This document shows, in pieces, positions 27,471 to 36,550 of a stretch of DNA of 64,000 nucleotides; the first letter of the stretch is position 1; every line of letters starts with the position of its first letter. Origin of the DNA: Bacillus sp. ZZV12-4809 (GTDB taxonomy: Bacteria; Bacillota; Bacilli; Bacillales; Cytobacillaceae); NCBI RefSeq assembly GCF_009849585.1, contig NZ_VCRN01000005.1, positions 175,476-239,475 of the forward strand, given 5' to 3'. Made by a program: the position numbers and the translations under genes. The notes beneath the pieces are model-generated. The model saw only the letters and a program-made list of their open reading frames with translations, was not told where the DNA came from and did not search any database.

Positions 27471-28709
27471 TCACTCACCTTTTCCAATAACTGCAAGTTG
27501 CTTCGTTTTTTCCTTCACTTCTTCAGGATCAACTTTAATGCGCGCAACCCCAGTTTCCATAGCTGCTTTTGCTACAGCAGCTGCAACTTCCGGTGCGACA
27601 CGGGGATCGAATGGCCCAGGGATAACATAATCCGCATTCAGCTCATTCTGATGCACCAGACTGGCAATGGCTTCTACAGCAGCCACTTTCATTTTCTCAT
27701 TGATATGAGTTGCTCTGACATCCAGTGCTCCGCGGAAGATTCCAGGGAAAGCCAGTACATTATTTACCTGGTTTGGAAAATCGGACCTTCCAGTTCCAAC
27801 CACCAGCGCCCCAGCTGCTTTCGCTTCTTCAGGCATAATTTCAGGAGTTGGATTAGCCATAGCGAATATAATTGGATCCTGATTCATCGTACCAATCATT
27901 TCAGCCGTCAGTGCTCCGGCAGCAGAAACCCCGATGAATACGTCAGCCCCTTTGATAACATCTGCAAGGCTTCCTTTCGCATTCTCACGATTCGTATACT
28001 TTGCTACTTCATTTTTAATTTCATTCATGCCCTGCGGGCGGCCTTCATAAATAGCTCCTTTAGTGTCACACATAATGATATCGCGAACACCGTAGCTGTA
28101 TAAAAGTTTAATAATGGCGATTCCAGCAGCACCGGCACCATTTGCCACAACCTTAATTTCATTCATTTTTTTCCCGGAAAGCTTCAAGGCATTTACAAGG
28201 CCTGCAACAGTTACAATAGCAGTGCCATGCTGGTCATCATGAAAAACGGGAATATTTGTTTCCTTCTTTAATCGCTCCTCTACATAAAAGCAATTGGGAG
28301 CAGCAATATCTTCAAGGTTTACGCCTCCAAATGTAGGCTCCAGAAGTTTTACAGTCTCAACAATCTTATCTACGTCTGTCGTATTAAGGCAAATTGGAAA
28401 TGCATCCACTCCTGCAAAACTTTTGAAAAGCACAGCTTTTCCTTCCATTACAGGCAGGGCAGCTTCCGGCCCAATATTCCCCAGTCCCAGCACTGCTGTT
28501 CCATCGGAAACAACTGCAACCATATTGCCTTTCATTGTGTATTCATAGACAGATTCCGGCTTATCATAAATCTCCTTGCAGGGCTCAGCAACCCCCGGTG
28601 AGTAAGCAAGACTTAAGTCTTTGGCATTTCGCACCTGTACTTTAGATTTAGATTCCAATTTCCCTTTATTAGCTCTATGCATATGCAATGCTTCTTCGCG
28701 TAAGGTCAA
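27471..28709 (-). CDS. ytsJ: NADP-dependent malic enzyme
   Basis: 412 residues from a TTG at 28709 (protein MTLREEALHMHRANKG, as in B. subtilis YtsJ). A GTG nine bases earlier is too close to the GAGGAG site. Family marks are LAYSPGVAEPCKEI, the substrate region DDQHGTAIVTVAG and nucleotide loop VANGAGAAGIAI. It decarboxylates malate to pyruvate with NADPH. It is followed 8 bp later by the GntR regulator and then accDA, linking NADPH supply and malonyl-CoA synthesis. Confidence 0.95.
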   Translation of the reverse strand: MTLREEALHMHRANKGKLESKSKVQVRNAKDLSLAYSPGVAEPCKEIYDKPESVYEYTMKGNMVAVVSDGTAVLGLGNIGPEAALPVMEGKAVLFKSFAGVDAFPICLNTTDVDKIVETVKLLEPTFGGVNLEDIAAPNCFYVEERLKKETNIPVFHDDQHGTAIVTVAGLVNALKLSGKKMNEIKVVANGAGAAGIAIIKLLYSYGVRDIIMCDTKGAIYEGRPQGMNEIKNEVAKYTNRENAKGSLADVIKGADVFIGVSAAGALTAEMIGTMNQDPIIFAMANPTPEIMPEEAKAAGALVVGTGRSDFPNQVNNVLAFPGIFRGALDVRATHINEKMKVAAVEAIASLVHQNELNADYVIPGPFDPRVAPEVAAAVAKAAMETGVARIKVDPEEVKEKTKQLAVIGKGE

Positions 28710-28834
28710 AATTTTCACTCCTCATATTCCGGTTAGGATTATATATAAACATAGACTTGACGAATATATGCTTTAAATCCTGCTGCAATTCTATTTATTT
28801 AACAGATAGAGCAGGGATTCACTTGCGTTAAAAG

Positions 28835-28845
28835 TGGTCAGACCA
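28835..28845. promoter_or_regulatory. Second TGGTC-A-GACCA operator, upstream of the malic enzyme gene
   Basis: The 11-bp core TGGTCAGACCA is identical to that before accDA. The flanks (AG/GT) are not symmetrical here. It lies about 125 bp before ytsJ and 54 bp past the dnaE stop. Confidence 0.65.
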
Positions 28846-28898
28846 GTTTATTTTTCTTCTTACAAATATACCATAATTGATATTGTTGTAAAGGGTAA

Positions 28899-31800
28899 TC
28901 ACTTTAAAATAACGTTATTCCGGCCAAGCAGCTGTATAAGTAAATTCAGGAAATCCTCTGTTGGCGTGACCAGATCTTCCTCACCCAGGCGGATGGTTTT
29001 TCGGGAGCTTTCATAATACAAAACCACTTGAACGCTGCCTTCATTTTTCTTAAATAATTCTTTAAGCAAACGAAGATTTTCCGCTGTCTCCCGATCTTCA
29101 GTTATCCTTAAATACAAAACGGGATCTTTGTTTTGCATTTTCTCAATGGCTTCCTTCACATCATCCAAATGCTGAATAATCAGCTGCTTTTTGCCATCCC
29201 GTTCTTCTATCTTTCCCTCCGCCAAAACGATATTACCCTGTGAGCAGAGCATTGAAAATCGGTTAAACACCTTTGGAAAAACAACCGCCTCCATATCTCC
29301 CGTCTGATCGCTCAAGGAAAGAAATGCCATTGGCTCTCCTTTCTTCGTACGAATCTTTTTCACTTCGGATAAGTAAACTACTGTTTTTGCCTTATTTCCT
29401 GTTTTTACTTGTTCAGCCAGAGGGCAGGCTCCCAGCATGGAAAAATAGGATTCGTAACTCGATACTGGATGATCTGATAAATACAGGCCCAGCACCTCTT
29501 TTTCAAATCTTAGCTTGTCCTCAGAACGGATGGGGTCTACTTCTGTATATTTAGGCTTAGGAAAGAATTCATCATCCTCAAAGAAATCAGCTTGGTCATC
29601 TTCCGGCATAACGAGCTGGGCATGTTCTGCAGCTACATCCAAGCTGGCCAGAAGAACAGCTCTATCTTCCCCGAATTCATCAAAGCTGCCTGAATGAACC
29701 AGGGATTCGAGGACCTTGCGATTAACTGCTTTTGATGAAACCCTTATGCAAAAATCAAACAGATCTTCAAAGCGCTTATTTTTTCTCGCCTGAAAAATAT
29801 CTCTTAAAGCTGCAGCACCGATTCCTTTTATCGCTGCCAGGCTATACCTAATAGCATCTTTTTCTGCCAGAAATGAGAACCCGCTTTTATTAATGGAAGG
29901 AGGACTGAGCGGTAAGCCCATCTGCCTCAATTCTCCAATATACTGAGCAATCCTGCCTTCATTTCCAATAGCAGAAGTCAGCAGGGAAGCCATAAAGTGA
30001 AGCGGATAATGAGTTTTTAAATATGCAAGCTGATAGGCTATGAAACTGTATGCAACGGCGTGACTGCGGTTGAATCCATAATTTGCGAACCGGACGATTA
30101 AGTCATATATGTCATGAGCGGTCTGTTCATTATAGCCTTTATTGACTGCTCCCCCTACAAAATGGACACGCTCTCGGTCAAGGACCTCTTTTTGCTTCTT
30201 GCTGACTGCTCTCCGAAGCAAATCGGCTTCACCGAGTGAAAATCCTGCGAGTTTTGCAGCGATTTTCATAATTTGTTCCTGATACACGATAACACCATAC
30301 GTATTTTCAAGAATAGGCTTCAAGTCAGGGTGAGGATATATAATCGGCTTTCTTCCATGCTTCCTGTCAATAAAAAGAGGGATATTTTCCATTGGCCCCG
30401 GACGATAAAGGGCATTGACAGCCACAATATCTTCAAACCGCGTTGGCTTAAGCCTTGTCAGCACACTGCGCATCCCCTCAGATTCAAGCTGGAAAATCCC
30501 TGTCGTATCTCCACGCCCCAAAAGACTGTATACTGCCTCATCATCCAGGGGAATTTGTTTTATATCTATCTTTGTGCCTGTCTTTCTCTGAATTGAGCTT
30601 AGGATATTCTCAATTAATGTCAGGTTCCTAAGACCGAGAAAATCCATTTTTAATAGGCCGACATCTTCGAGATGCTCCATTGAGTATTGGGTCAAATAAA
30701 CATTTTCATGCCCCTTTTGAATAGGAATGGCCTCAACAAGCGGATGCTCGCTGATGACAACCCCTGCAGCATGAGTAGATGTATGTCTTGGGAGTCCTTC
30801 CAGTTTGATAGCTGTATCGAATAGTCTCCGATTCAAATCGGATTCCTGGGTGAATCTTCTTAGCGGCTCTGATTCTTTGTAAGCCTCTTTGAGACTGATG
30901 CCCAGTTTGGAAGGTACACTTTTTGAAAGCATATCAAGCTCTTTAGGATTAAGCCCAAATGCCCTGCCTACATCACGGAGTGCCGCTTTGGCAGCCAGGG
31001 TTCCAAATGTAAGAATCTGAGCCACATGCAGCTCTCCATATTTCCTGGATACATACCGAATTACCTCATCTCTCCTGTGATCAGGGAAGTCGATGTCAAT
31101 ATCAGGCATGGATATTCTTTCCGGATTAAGGAAACGCTCAAATAGGAGCTGGTGCTCAATAGGATCCACATCTGTTATGTAGAGAACATAAGCAACCATG
31201 GAACCGGCTGCAGATCCCCGCCCCGGTCCGGTTAAAATGCCATTTCCCCTCGAAAACTTCATAAAATCCCAAACGATTAGAAAGTAATCACTGAATTTCA
31301 TTTTTCTGATTATATTCAGCTCATACTTTAGCCGATTCCTAAGCTCATCATTAGCATCCGGATATCTGTCAGCAAAGCCCTGCCAGCACACTTCTGCCAA
31401 TAGCTCATCGGCACTCATGCCTTCGGCGGCAGGATATTTGGGAAGATTCTGTTTATCTAACTCAAGCATTACATTGCATTGCTCAGCAATCCTGATCGTA
31501 TTCTCTAAAGCATCCGGATAACCTGATAATAGTTCTGCCATTTCCCCGGATGCCTTTAAGTAATACTCATTGCTTTTCAGCCGTTCTCTTCCTTCGTCCT
31601 GAAGCTTTTCTCCATTCTTAATAGCCAGCAGGCACTCATGGGCAAAAGCTTCCTCTTTTTTTATGTAACAGACACCATTTGAAGCCGCCAGGCCAATCCC
31701 GGTCTCTTCGAAAAGCTGAACCAGTCGGTTATGGATTTCTTTTTCTTCTTGCAGTCCATGATCCTGCAAACCAAGAAAGAATGAGTTTGGCTCAAAAATA

Positions 31801-32258
31801 CTGCTGATAAGTTCAGCTGTTCTTTTGGCTTGGCCGTATTCACCTGCCACAAGAGATTGTTCTACTTCCCCTTCCATGCCTGGAGTTAAAGCAAACAACC
31901 CTCCTGCATAATGCTTAAGCCATTTTACAGGAATTCCTTCGGGAGATTTTGTCTGGACTGTACTTGTGATTTTTAATAGATTCTGAAACCCCTGCCGGTT
32001 TTTAGCCAATAAGACTAAAGGATAAGCTTCGCCTTCAGATATCTCGCTTAGTACATCCACAGTGAGTCCCATGATTGGTTTAATGGATTGCTTAATACAT
32101 TCTTTATAAAAGGCGACCGCACCGTACATAACATTTCTGTCTGTTAGAGCCAGGGCAGGAAACCTATTTTCCTTGGCGCTTGACACAAGCTGCTCTATTC
32201 TTGCCGTGCTCGACAGCAGGCTATATGCGCTATAAACATGAAGGTGAATAAATGACAC
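28899..32258 (-). CDS. dnaE: DNA polymerase III subunit alpha, DnaE type
   Basis: 1119 residues from a GTG (MSFIHLHVYSAYSLLSS), near the 1115 of B. subtilis DnaE. Upstream in-frame codons overlap the divergent ytrH promoter and are rejected. The PHP domain is N-terminal, the polymerase Asp cluster is in MPDIDIDFPDHRRDEVI, and the finger region carries ATHAAGVVISEHP-type sequence. The (HhH)2 and OB-fold domains follow. In Firmicutes DnaE extends primers before PolC takes over. It is transcribed divergently from ytrHI. Confidence 0.97.
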   Translation of the reverse strand: MSFIHLHVYSAYSLLSSTARIEQLVSSAKENRFPALALTDRNVMYGAVAFYKECIKQSIKPIMGLTVDVLSEISEGEAYPLVLLAKNRQGFQNLLKITSTVQTKSPEGIPVKWLKHYAGGLFALTPGMEGEVEQSLVAGEYGQAKRTAELISSIFEPNSFFLGLQDHGLQEEKEIHNRLVQLFEETGIGLAASNGVCYIKKEEAFAHECLLAIKNGEKLQDEGRERLKSNEYYLKASGEMAELLSGYPDALENTIRIAEQCNVMLELDKQNLPKYPAAEGMSADELLAEVCWQGFADRYPDANDELRNRLKYELNIIRKMKFSDYFLIVWDFMKFSRGNGILTGPGRGSAAGSMVAYVLYITDVDPIEHQLLFERFLNPERISMPDIDIDFPDHRRDEVIRYVSRKYGELHVAQILTFGTLAAKAALRDVGRAFGLNPKELDMLSKSVPSKLGISLKEAYKESEPLRRFTQESDLNRRLFDTAIKLEGLPRHTSTHAAGVVISEHPLVEAIPIQKGHENVYLTQYSMEHLEDVGLLKMDFLGLRNLTLIENILSSIQRKTGTKIDIKQIPLDDEAVYSLLGRGDTTGIFQLESEGMRSVLTRLKPTRFEDIVAVNALYRPGPMENIPLFIDRKHGRKPIIYPHPDLKPILENTYGVIVYQEQIMKIAAKLAGFSLGEADLLRRAVSKKQKEVLDRERVHFVGGAVNKGYNEQTAHDIYDLIVRFANYGFNRSHAVAYSFIAYQLAYLKTHYPLHFMASLLTSAIGNEGRIAQYIGELRQMGLPLSPPSINKSGFSFLAEKDAIRYSLAAIKGIGAAALRDIFQARKNKRFEDLFDFCIRVSSKAVNRKVLESLVHSGSFDEFGEDRAVLLASLDVAAEHAQLVMPEDDQADFFEDDEFFPKPKYTEVDPIRSEDKLRFEKEVLGLYLSDHPVSSYESYFSMLGACPLAEQVKTGNKAKTVVYLSEVKKIRTKKGEPMAFLSLSDQTGDMEAVVFPKVFNRFSMLCSQGNIVLAEGKIEERDGKKQLIIQHLDDVKEAIEKMQNKDPVLYLRITEDRETAENLRLLKELFKKNEGSVQVVLYYESSRKTIRLGEEDLVTPTEDFLNLLIQLLGRNNVILK

Positions 32259-32347
32259 GTTTCTCACACCCTTAATTTCTGCTATTTTCATTATAGAACG
32301 CCCGTTTCCAAAAAGAAAATATGTTCTCTTTTTTACAGGACGTAAAA

Positions 32348-32377
32348 AACATATTTTATTAAGTTTGTCCATATGAT
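32348..32377 (+). promoter_or_regulatory. Sigma-E-type promoter of ytrHI
   Basis: AACATATT (32348-32355), 14 bp, CATATGAT (32370-32377). This is a 6-of-8 match to the -35 and a partial match to the -10 (CATA...T) of the mother-cell sigma-E consensus. It supports the ATG at 32430 as the ytrH start, since earlier ATGs fall within the promoter. Confidence 0.55.
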
Positions 32378-32429
32378 GAAGTATCAAGATAATTCTGGCA
32401 GGACCATTCCTGCAGCGAGGATGGATGAT

Positions 32430-32768
32430 ATGAATACCCAGCCCTTTTTCTCCACACTAATTGAGAGCTATTTCATTGCGTTCGGTGTTTTGATTGGAGG
32501 ATCAATCATTGGCGGCATGGCTGCTTTTCTGACAGGCAAGCCTCCTTTGAATCAAATCTTCCAGATTTCCAATATGATTCGCATTTGGGCCATCATTGCA
32601 GCGATAGGAGGAACCTTCGATACCGTATACAGCTTTGAGAAAGGCGTTATGGATGGACAGACTAAGGATATCTTCAAACAATTTATGCTGATTCTATCTG
32701 CTCTCGGAGGGGCTCAGACCGGAGCCATGCTCATTAACTGGCTGACTCAGGAGAACATTTCAGCATGA
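32430..32768 (+). CDS. ytrH: Sporulation membrane protein YtrH
   Basis: 112 residues starting MNTQPFFSTLIESYFIAFG, with GAGGATGG upstream. Three hydrophobic helices, including GVLIGGSIIGGMAAFLTG and IIAAIGGTFDTVYSFEKG. Length and sequence fit B. subtilis YtrH, a mother-cell sporulation protein. It overlaps ytrI by 4 bases (ATGA). The predicted sigma-E promoter agrees with that role. Confidence 0.88.
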   Translation: MNTQPFFSTLIESYFIAFGVLIGGSIIGGMAAFLTGKPPLNQIFQISNMIRIWAIIAAIGGTFDTVYSFEKGVMDGQTKDIFKQFMLILSALGGAQTGAMLINWLTQENISA

Positions 32769-33265
32769 GGATACCGCCTTACTACCGTTTGCCATCCTGG
32801 CAGCGTTTTTTTGCAGGAATGGCCCTGGGAGGCATCATCAGCTGGTTTATTTTTTTATTTATCTTTGGACAATGGCAGGAGAGATACAGTAAAGAAATCA
32901 AGCTTCAGCAGGATGCAATTTATGAATTGGAGAAAGATAAAGAAATCTGGCAGGAGGAATTCAAAAAACTAAATAAAGAAAATCAGAAAAAACTGACTGT
33001 CCAGGATATTTCAATTAAAATTGTAAACGGCGAAAAGTATAAACTGGATTCCTTCAGCGTTTTCCAGCTGGAAGATAAAATAAAAGAGGATATTAACATG
33101 ATGATTGCCAAAGACATGGATACTGTTTATAAAAGCAGCGAACTGATCAAGAAAATAATAGAGAATAAAACACATCGCGTAAACGAAAAAAGATACCGGG
33201 TGGAAGTTATAGAATTGGTCATCTATACAACCGTCTCCATTGAATTGAATATTATGCTGGATTGA
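32765..33265 (+). CDS. ytrI: Sporulation membrane protein YtrI
   Basis: 166 residues. One N-terminal membrane helix (GMALGGIISWFIFLFIFG, about 19-36) then a charged coiled-coil (about 45-80) and a mixed C-terminal domain. It matches B. subtilis YtrI in size and pairing with YtrH. The molecular role is unknown. A GATGCCCGGC hairpin follows at once. Confidence 0.87.
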   Translation: MRIPPYYRLPSWQRFFAGMALGGIISWFIFLFIFGQWQERYSKEIKLQQDAIYELEKDKEIWQEEFKKLNKENQKKLTVQDISIKIVNGEKYKLDSFSVFQLEDKIKEDINMMIAKDMDTVYKSSELIKKIIENKTHRVNEKRYRVEVIELVIYTTVSIELNIMLD

Positions 33266-33292
33266 TGCCCGGCTCTTTGCCGGGCATCATAA
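33264..33292. terminator. Terminator between ytrI and nrnA
   Basis: GATGCCCGGC/GCCGGGCATC 10-bp stem between the two converging stop codons. U-runs are weak. Confidence 0.65.
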
Positions 33293-33293
33293 A

Positions 33294-34232
33294 TTAGTAA
33301 TCTCTGCAGACAGCCTCAAGGTCTTTTACAACGGAATCCATCTCATCCCATGAATAAATGGAAGCCCCGGCAGCCAGAGGATGTCCCCCGCCTTTATACT
33401 TCCTTGCAATTTCATTAATGATTGGACCCTTAGAACGGAATCGCACACGGATTTGATCGCTTTCCTCGATAAAGAAAACCCATGCTTTTATTCCCTTTAC
33501 ATCACCAAGAGTACTTACAAGCAGGGATGCTTTGGAAGGTACCGCATCAAATTCTTCGAGCAATTCCTTTTTCAGGATCATTACAGCAGCACCGCTGGAT
33601 CTCATCTCAAAATTCTGCAGCACATAGCCCTTCAGTTTAACAATATTTGCGTCCAGCTCATACATCTTATCAAACAGCTCCGGACGTGAAAAATTATAGT
33701 GGATCAGTTCACCTGCATAGGCAAATGTCTTTTCTGTCGTACTCGGATAAAGGAAACGGCCTGTATCCCCAACTATACCAGCAAATAACAGCCTGGCCGC
33801 CTCATCAGACATTTTTAGGCCCTGTTCTTTGCCGAAAAGGTAAAACTCATAAATCATTTCACTTGTAGAGCTTGCATCTGTATCCACCCACATTAAATTG
33901 CCATACGGATCCATATTGGGGTGATGATCAATTTTGATCAATTTACTGCCCGTTCCATATCTATCACCGCATATCCGCTCTGCATTTGCTGTATCACAGA
34001 CAATGACCAGCGCACCTTTATATGTATCGTCGGATATTTCATCAAGCCTTCTCATAAAATGAAGTGTTTCTTCCTCCTGCCCGACAGTAAAGATCGCTTT
34101 TTCCGGAAATGAAGCCTTAAGGATTTCAGCAAGGCCGCCCTGTGAACCATATGCATCCGGATCCGGCCGGACATGCCTATGAATAATGATTGTTTCATAT
34201 TTTATTATTTCATCAAGTATCTTCTGTTTCAT
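33294..34232 (-). CDS. nrnA: Oligoribonuclease / pAp phosphatase NrnA (DHH family)
   Basis: 312 residues. DHH-phosphoesterase motifs are HRHVRPDPDAYGSQ (motif I), VCDTANAERI (motif II), KIDHHPNMDPYG (DHH) and a C-terminal DHHA1 domain with KGGGHPLAAGASI. NrnA degrades nano-RNAs and dephosphorylates 3'-phosphoadenosine-5'-phosphate. In B. subtilis (YtqI) it lies next to dnaE/ytrHI as here. Confidence 0.95.
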   Translation of the reverse strand: MKQKILDEIIKYETIIIHRHVRPDPDAYGSQGGLAEILKASFPEKAIFTVGQEEETLHFMRRLDEISDDTYKGALVIVCDTANAERICGDRYGTGSKLIKIDHHPNMDPYGNLMWVDTDASSTSEMIYEFYLFGKEQGLKMSDEAARLLFAGIVGDTGRFLYPSTTEKTFAYAGELIHYNFSRPELFDKMYELDANIVKLKGYVLQNFEMRSSGAAVMILKKELLEEFDAVPSKASLLVSTLGDVKGIKAWVFFIEESDQIRVRFRSKGPIINEIARKYKGGGHPLAAGASIYSWDEMDSVVKDLEAVCRDY

Positions 34233-34370
34233 GGCGCGCTCCTTTTATTCTGAATACTATATATTTACCATACCACCATGAAAAGAAAAAGAAAACATTC
34301 CATGCTTATGGCAATTTTTTATTAATGAAGGTAGAATAATAAGAGATTGTCGAAACTTGGAGGTTAAGAA

Positions 34371-34676
34371 ATGCCTATTTTTGTTATCCTGATTATTCTT
34401 TCTTTTTCTTTCTATATTTTCTACAAAGTAAAATTCTTCAGAAGCAGACAGCCGGCTGAAAGGCAATGGATATCAGCCAAGTCCAGAATTGCCCTAGGTT
34501 CATTTGTTGCCATATTTGGCCTTAACCAGCTGTTTTTATACGACACAACCACCGCTCTCATTGTGGCAATTGTATTTATTCTTATCGGCGGATTAAGCAT
34601 ATGGGGCGGCATAAAAGCGTATAAGTTTTACATGCCTCACGCTGCCAAAGAAGCTGAAGCAGCAAGGAAAAATTAA
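34371..34676 (+). CDS. ytpI: Small membrane protein YtpI
   Basis: 101 residues with GGAGGTTAAG before the ATG. Three hydrophobic segments (about 2-20, 42-56, 61-80) and a charged tail. Size, topology and place between nrnA and ytoI match B. subtilis YtpI, which has no known function. Confidence 0.8.
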   Translation: MPIFVILIILSFSFYIFYKVKFFRSRQPAERQWISAKSRIALGSFVAIFGLNQLFLYDTTTALIVAIVFILIGGLSIWGGIKAYKFYMPHAAKEAEAARKN

Positions 34677-34703
34677 AGATCCGGGTATCCGAAAGGGCCG
34701 GCA

Positions 34704-34739
34704 AACCAAAAGCCGTTCATATGAACGGCTTTTGGTTTT
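34704..34739. terminator. Bidirectional terminator between ytpI and ytoI
   Basis: A 34-bp perfect palindrome (AACCAAAAGCCGTTCAT and its complement) followed by TTTT. Confidence 0.85.
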
Positions 34740-34782
34740 CAAGAAAGAACTATCAGTCTTCAGCGCTTCCTCTTAACTTGTA

Positions 34783-36102
34783 TTAATGTCTGTCAATCAG
34801 CTGGCACATCATCATCGCCTTGCCCACAAGGACACCTTCGTTAAAAACTTCAACGTCCACTTTACCGAACTTCCGCCCAACTTCCAGGACTTTAGGATAG
34901 ATTTCAAGCATGCTGTCTATCTGAACAGGTTTTATAAAATAGACAGTCATATTTTCAACTACGAGATCTCCCTTTTTATAACTTCTTAACACTCTGTTTG
35001 CTGCTTCCGTTACAATGGTCGTAAAGACACCATACGAAATCGTTCCAAGGTGATTAGTCATCTGCGGAGTAACCTCACAGCGGTAGACATCATCCCCTTT
35101 TGTTTTCCCCCGTGTCATTACCAGCTGGCTTGTGACTATATCATCAATTGTTTCACCCACCTGCGGCTGCCTTTGTATCATCTGCAAAGCCTTCAGCACA
35201 TCCTGACGGCTTACAATGCCTTCGAGTTTATTCGCTTCATCCACCACCGGGAGCAATTCTATTCCTTCCCACACCATCATATGCGAGGAAGAAGCAACGC
35301 TCGTTTTCCCGCCTACTGTCATTGGGTTTTTAGTCATGATTTTTTCGATAAGCGTTTCTTTATCATGTCCCATAATATCTTTAGAAGTAACAACTCCCTG
35401 CACCTTGAGATTATTATCGACAACCGGGAATCGGCTGTGGCTGGTTTCGCGGTTATATGTCATCCAATCTGCAATAGTATCAGTTGTTTTCAGGAAAATC
35501 GCTTCCTGCAGGGGAGTCAGGATATCTTCAACAAGTACAATCTCCTTTTTAATCAGCTGGTCATAGATAGCCCTGTTGATCATAGTTGCAACTGTGAAGG
35601 TATCATAACTGCTTGAGATCACAGGCATCTGCAGATCGTCAGCAAGCTTTTTGACATGGTCTTCTGTATCAAATCCCCCGGTAATTAATACAGCAGCGCC
35701 AGCCTTTAATGCTAATTCGTGTGCCTGGGTGCGGTTTCCTACGATCAGCAGGTTTCCGGCATCCGTATATCTCATCATCGCTTCAAGCTTCATCGCACCA
35801 ATAACAAATTTATTCAGTGTTTTATGGAGCCCTGCTCTTCCACCGAGCACCTGGCCATCAACGATATTAACAACTTCTGCAAAAGTAAGCTTTTCAATAT
35901 TCTCTTTTTTCTTCCGCTCAATTCTTATTGTCCCTACACGTTCTATTGTACTGACATATCCCTTATTCTCCGCATCCTTAATCGCTCTGTATGCAGTCCC
36001 TTCACTCACAGCCAGTGCCTTGGCGATCTGTCTGACCGATATCTTTTCTCCAATTGGCAGTTCATCAATATATTGTAATATTTGCTCATGCTTAGTAGCC
36101 AA
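34783..36102 (-). CDS. ytoI: YtoI: DNA-binding, DRTGG, CBS-pair and hotdog domain protein
   Basis: 439 residues from a TTG (MATKHEQILQYIDE), the B. subtilis YtoI start, with GAGGGTG upstream. Domains in order: winged HTH (about 1-60, including SVRQIAKALAVSEGTAYRAI), DRTGG domain (about 75-190), two CBS repeats (about 195-310, EDILTPLQEAIF and IMTKNPMTVGG), and a C-terminal thioesterase-like hotdog (about 335-439, QMTNHLGTISYGVFTTIVTEA). CBS and hotdog parts suggest adenine-nucleotide and acyl-CoA sensing by a regulator. The regulon is unknown. Confidence 0.9.
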   Translation of the reverse strand: MATKHEQILQYIDELPIGEKISVRQIAKALAVSEGTAYRAIKDAENKGYVSTIERVGTIRIERKKKENIEKLTFAEVVNIVDGQVLGGRAGLHKTLNKFVIGAMKLEAMMRYTDAGNLLIVGNRTQAHELALKAGAAVLITGGFDTEDHVKKLADDLQMPVISSSYDTFTVATMINRAIYDQLIKKEIVLVEDILTPLQEAIFLKTTDTIADWMTYNRETSHSRFPVVDNNLKVQGVVTSKDIMGHDKETLIEKIMTKNPMTVGGKTSVASSSHMMVWEGIELLPVVDEANKLEGIVSRQDVLKALQMIQRQPQVGETIDDIVTSQLVMTRGKTKGDDVYRCEVTPQMTNHLGTISYGVFTTIVTEAANRVLRSYKKGDLVVENMTVYFIKPVQIDSMLEIYPKVLEVGRKFGKVDVEVFNEGVLVGKAMMMCQLIDRH

Positions 36103-36184
36103 GACTTTCACCCTCTACAAATTATTCCTTATTTTCATTATAAGGGTAAAGGTGCCTTGATACAATTGACTCCGCCAATCTGCG

Positions 36185-36433
36185 TTACCTGCCGAAGGAG
36201 CGCGCCCGCTTCCTGTCTGCCAATTTGCGCATTTGCTTCCCCGGTACAGCCTCTTTTTTCGGTGCATACATTAAGGCACTCAGGTTCCCGGCAATAACAA
36301 AAAGGGCAAGGGCCAGCCAGCTGATAGCAAAGATCCCTTCAGCTCCTCCATTAAATACACCCATTCTTGGAGCTGCATAATAAAGCATCAAGCCGCACAG
36401 CAGCAAGCATAGCAAATATCGGTTTTTGTTCAT
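36185..36433 (-). CDS. Small two-helix membrane protein, function unknown
   Basis: 82 residues starting MNKNRYLLCLLLCGLMLYYAA with AAAGGAGGAAG upstream. Two hydrophobic helices (about 5-20 and 37-57) and a basic tail ending RKLADRKRARSFGR, which should face the cytoplasm. I do not recognise the family. It lies between ytkL and ytoI on the same strand. Confidence 0.7.
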   Translation of the reverse strand: MNKNRYLLCLLLCGLMLYYAAPRMGVFNGGAEGIFAISWLALALFVIAGNLSALMYAPKKEAVPGKQMRKLADRKRARSFGR

Positions 36434-36504
36434 TTTCACTTCCTCCTTTATCCTCTCCTCCCTAAAATGTATGCGGACAGGCTGGGAAAATGAGTGGATT
36501 TTAT

Positions 36505-36542
36505 TAATAAAAAATAACGCAGCCTCCATCGGAAAGCTGCGT
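36505..36542 (-). terminator. ytkL terminator
   Basis: ACGCAGC/GCTGCGT stem with TATTTTTTATT following on the minus strand, 9 bp after ytkL. Confidence 0.8.
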
Positions 36543-36550
36543 TTGAGATA

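Noticed and set aside
32373..32429. Earlier ATG starts for ytrH
   Set aside because: They fall inside or just after a sigma-E-type promoter and lack a ribosome site.
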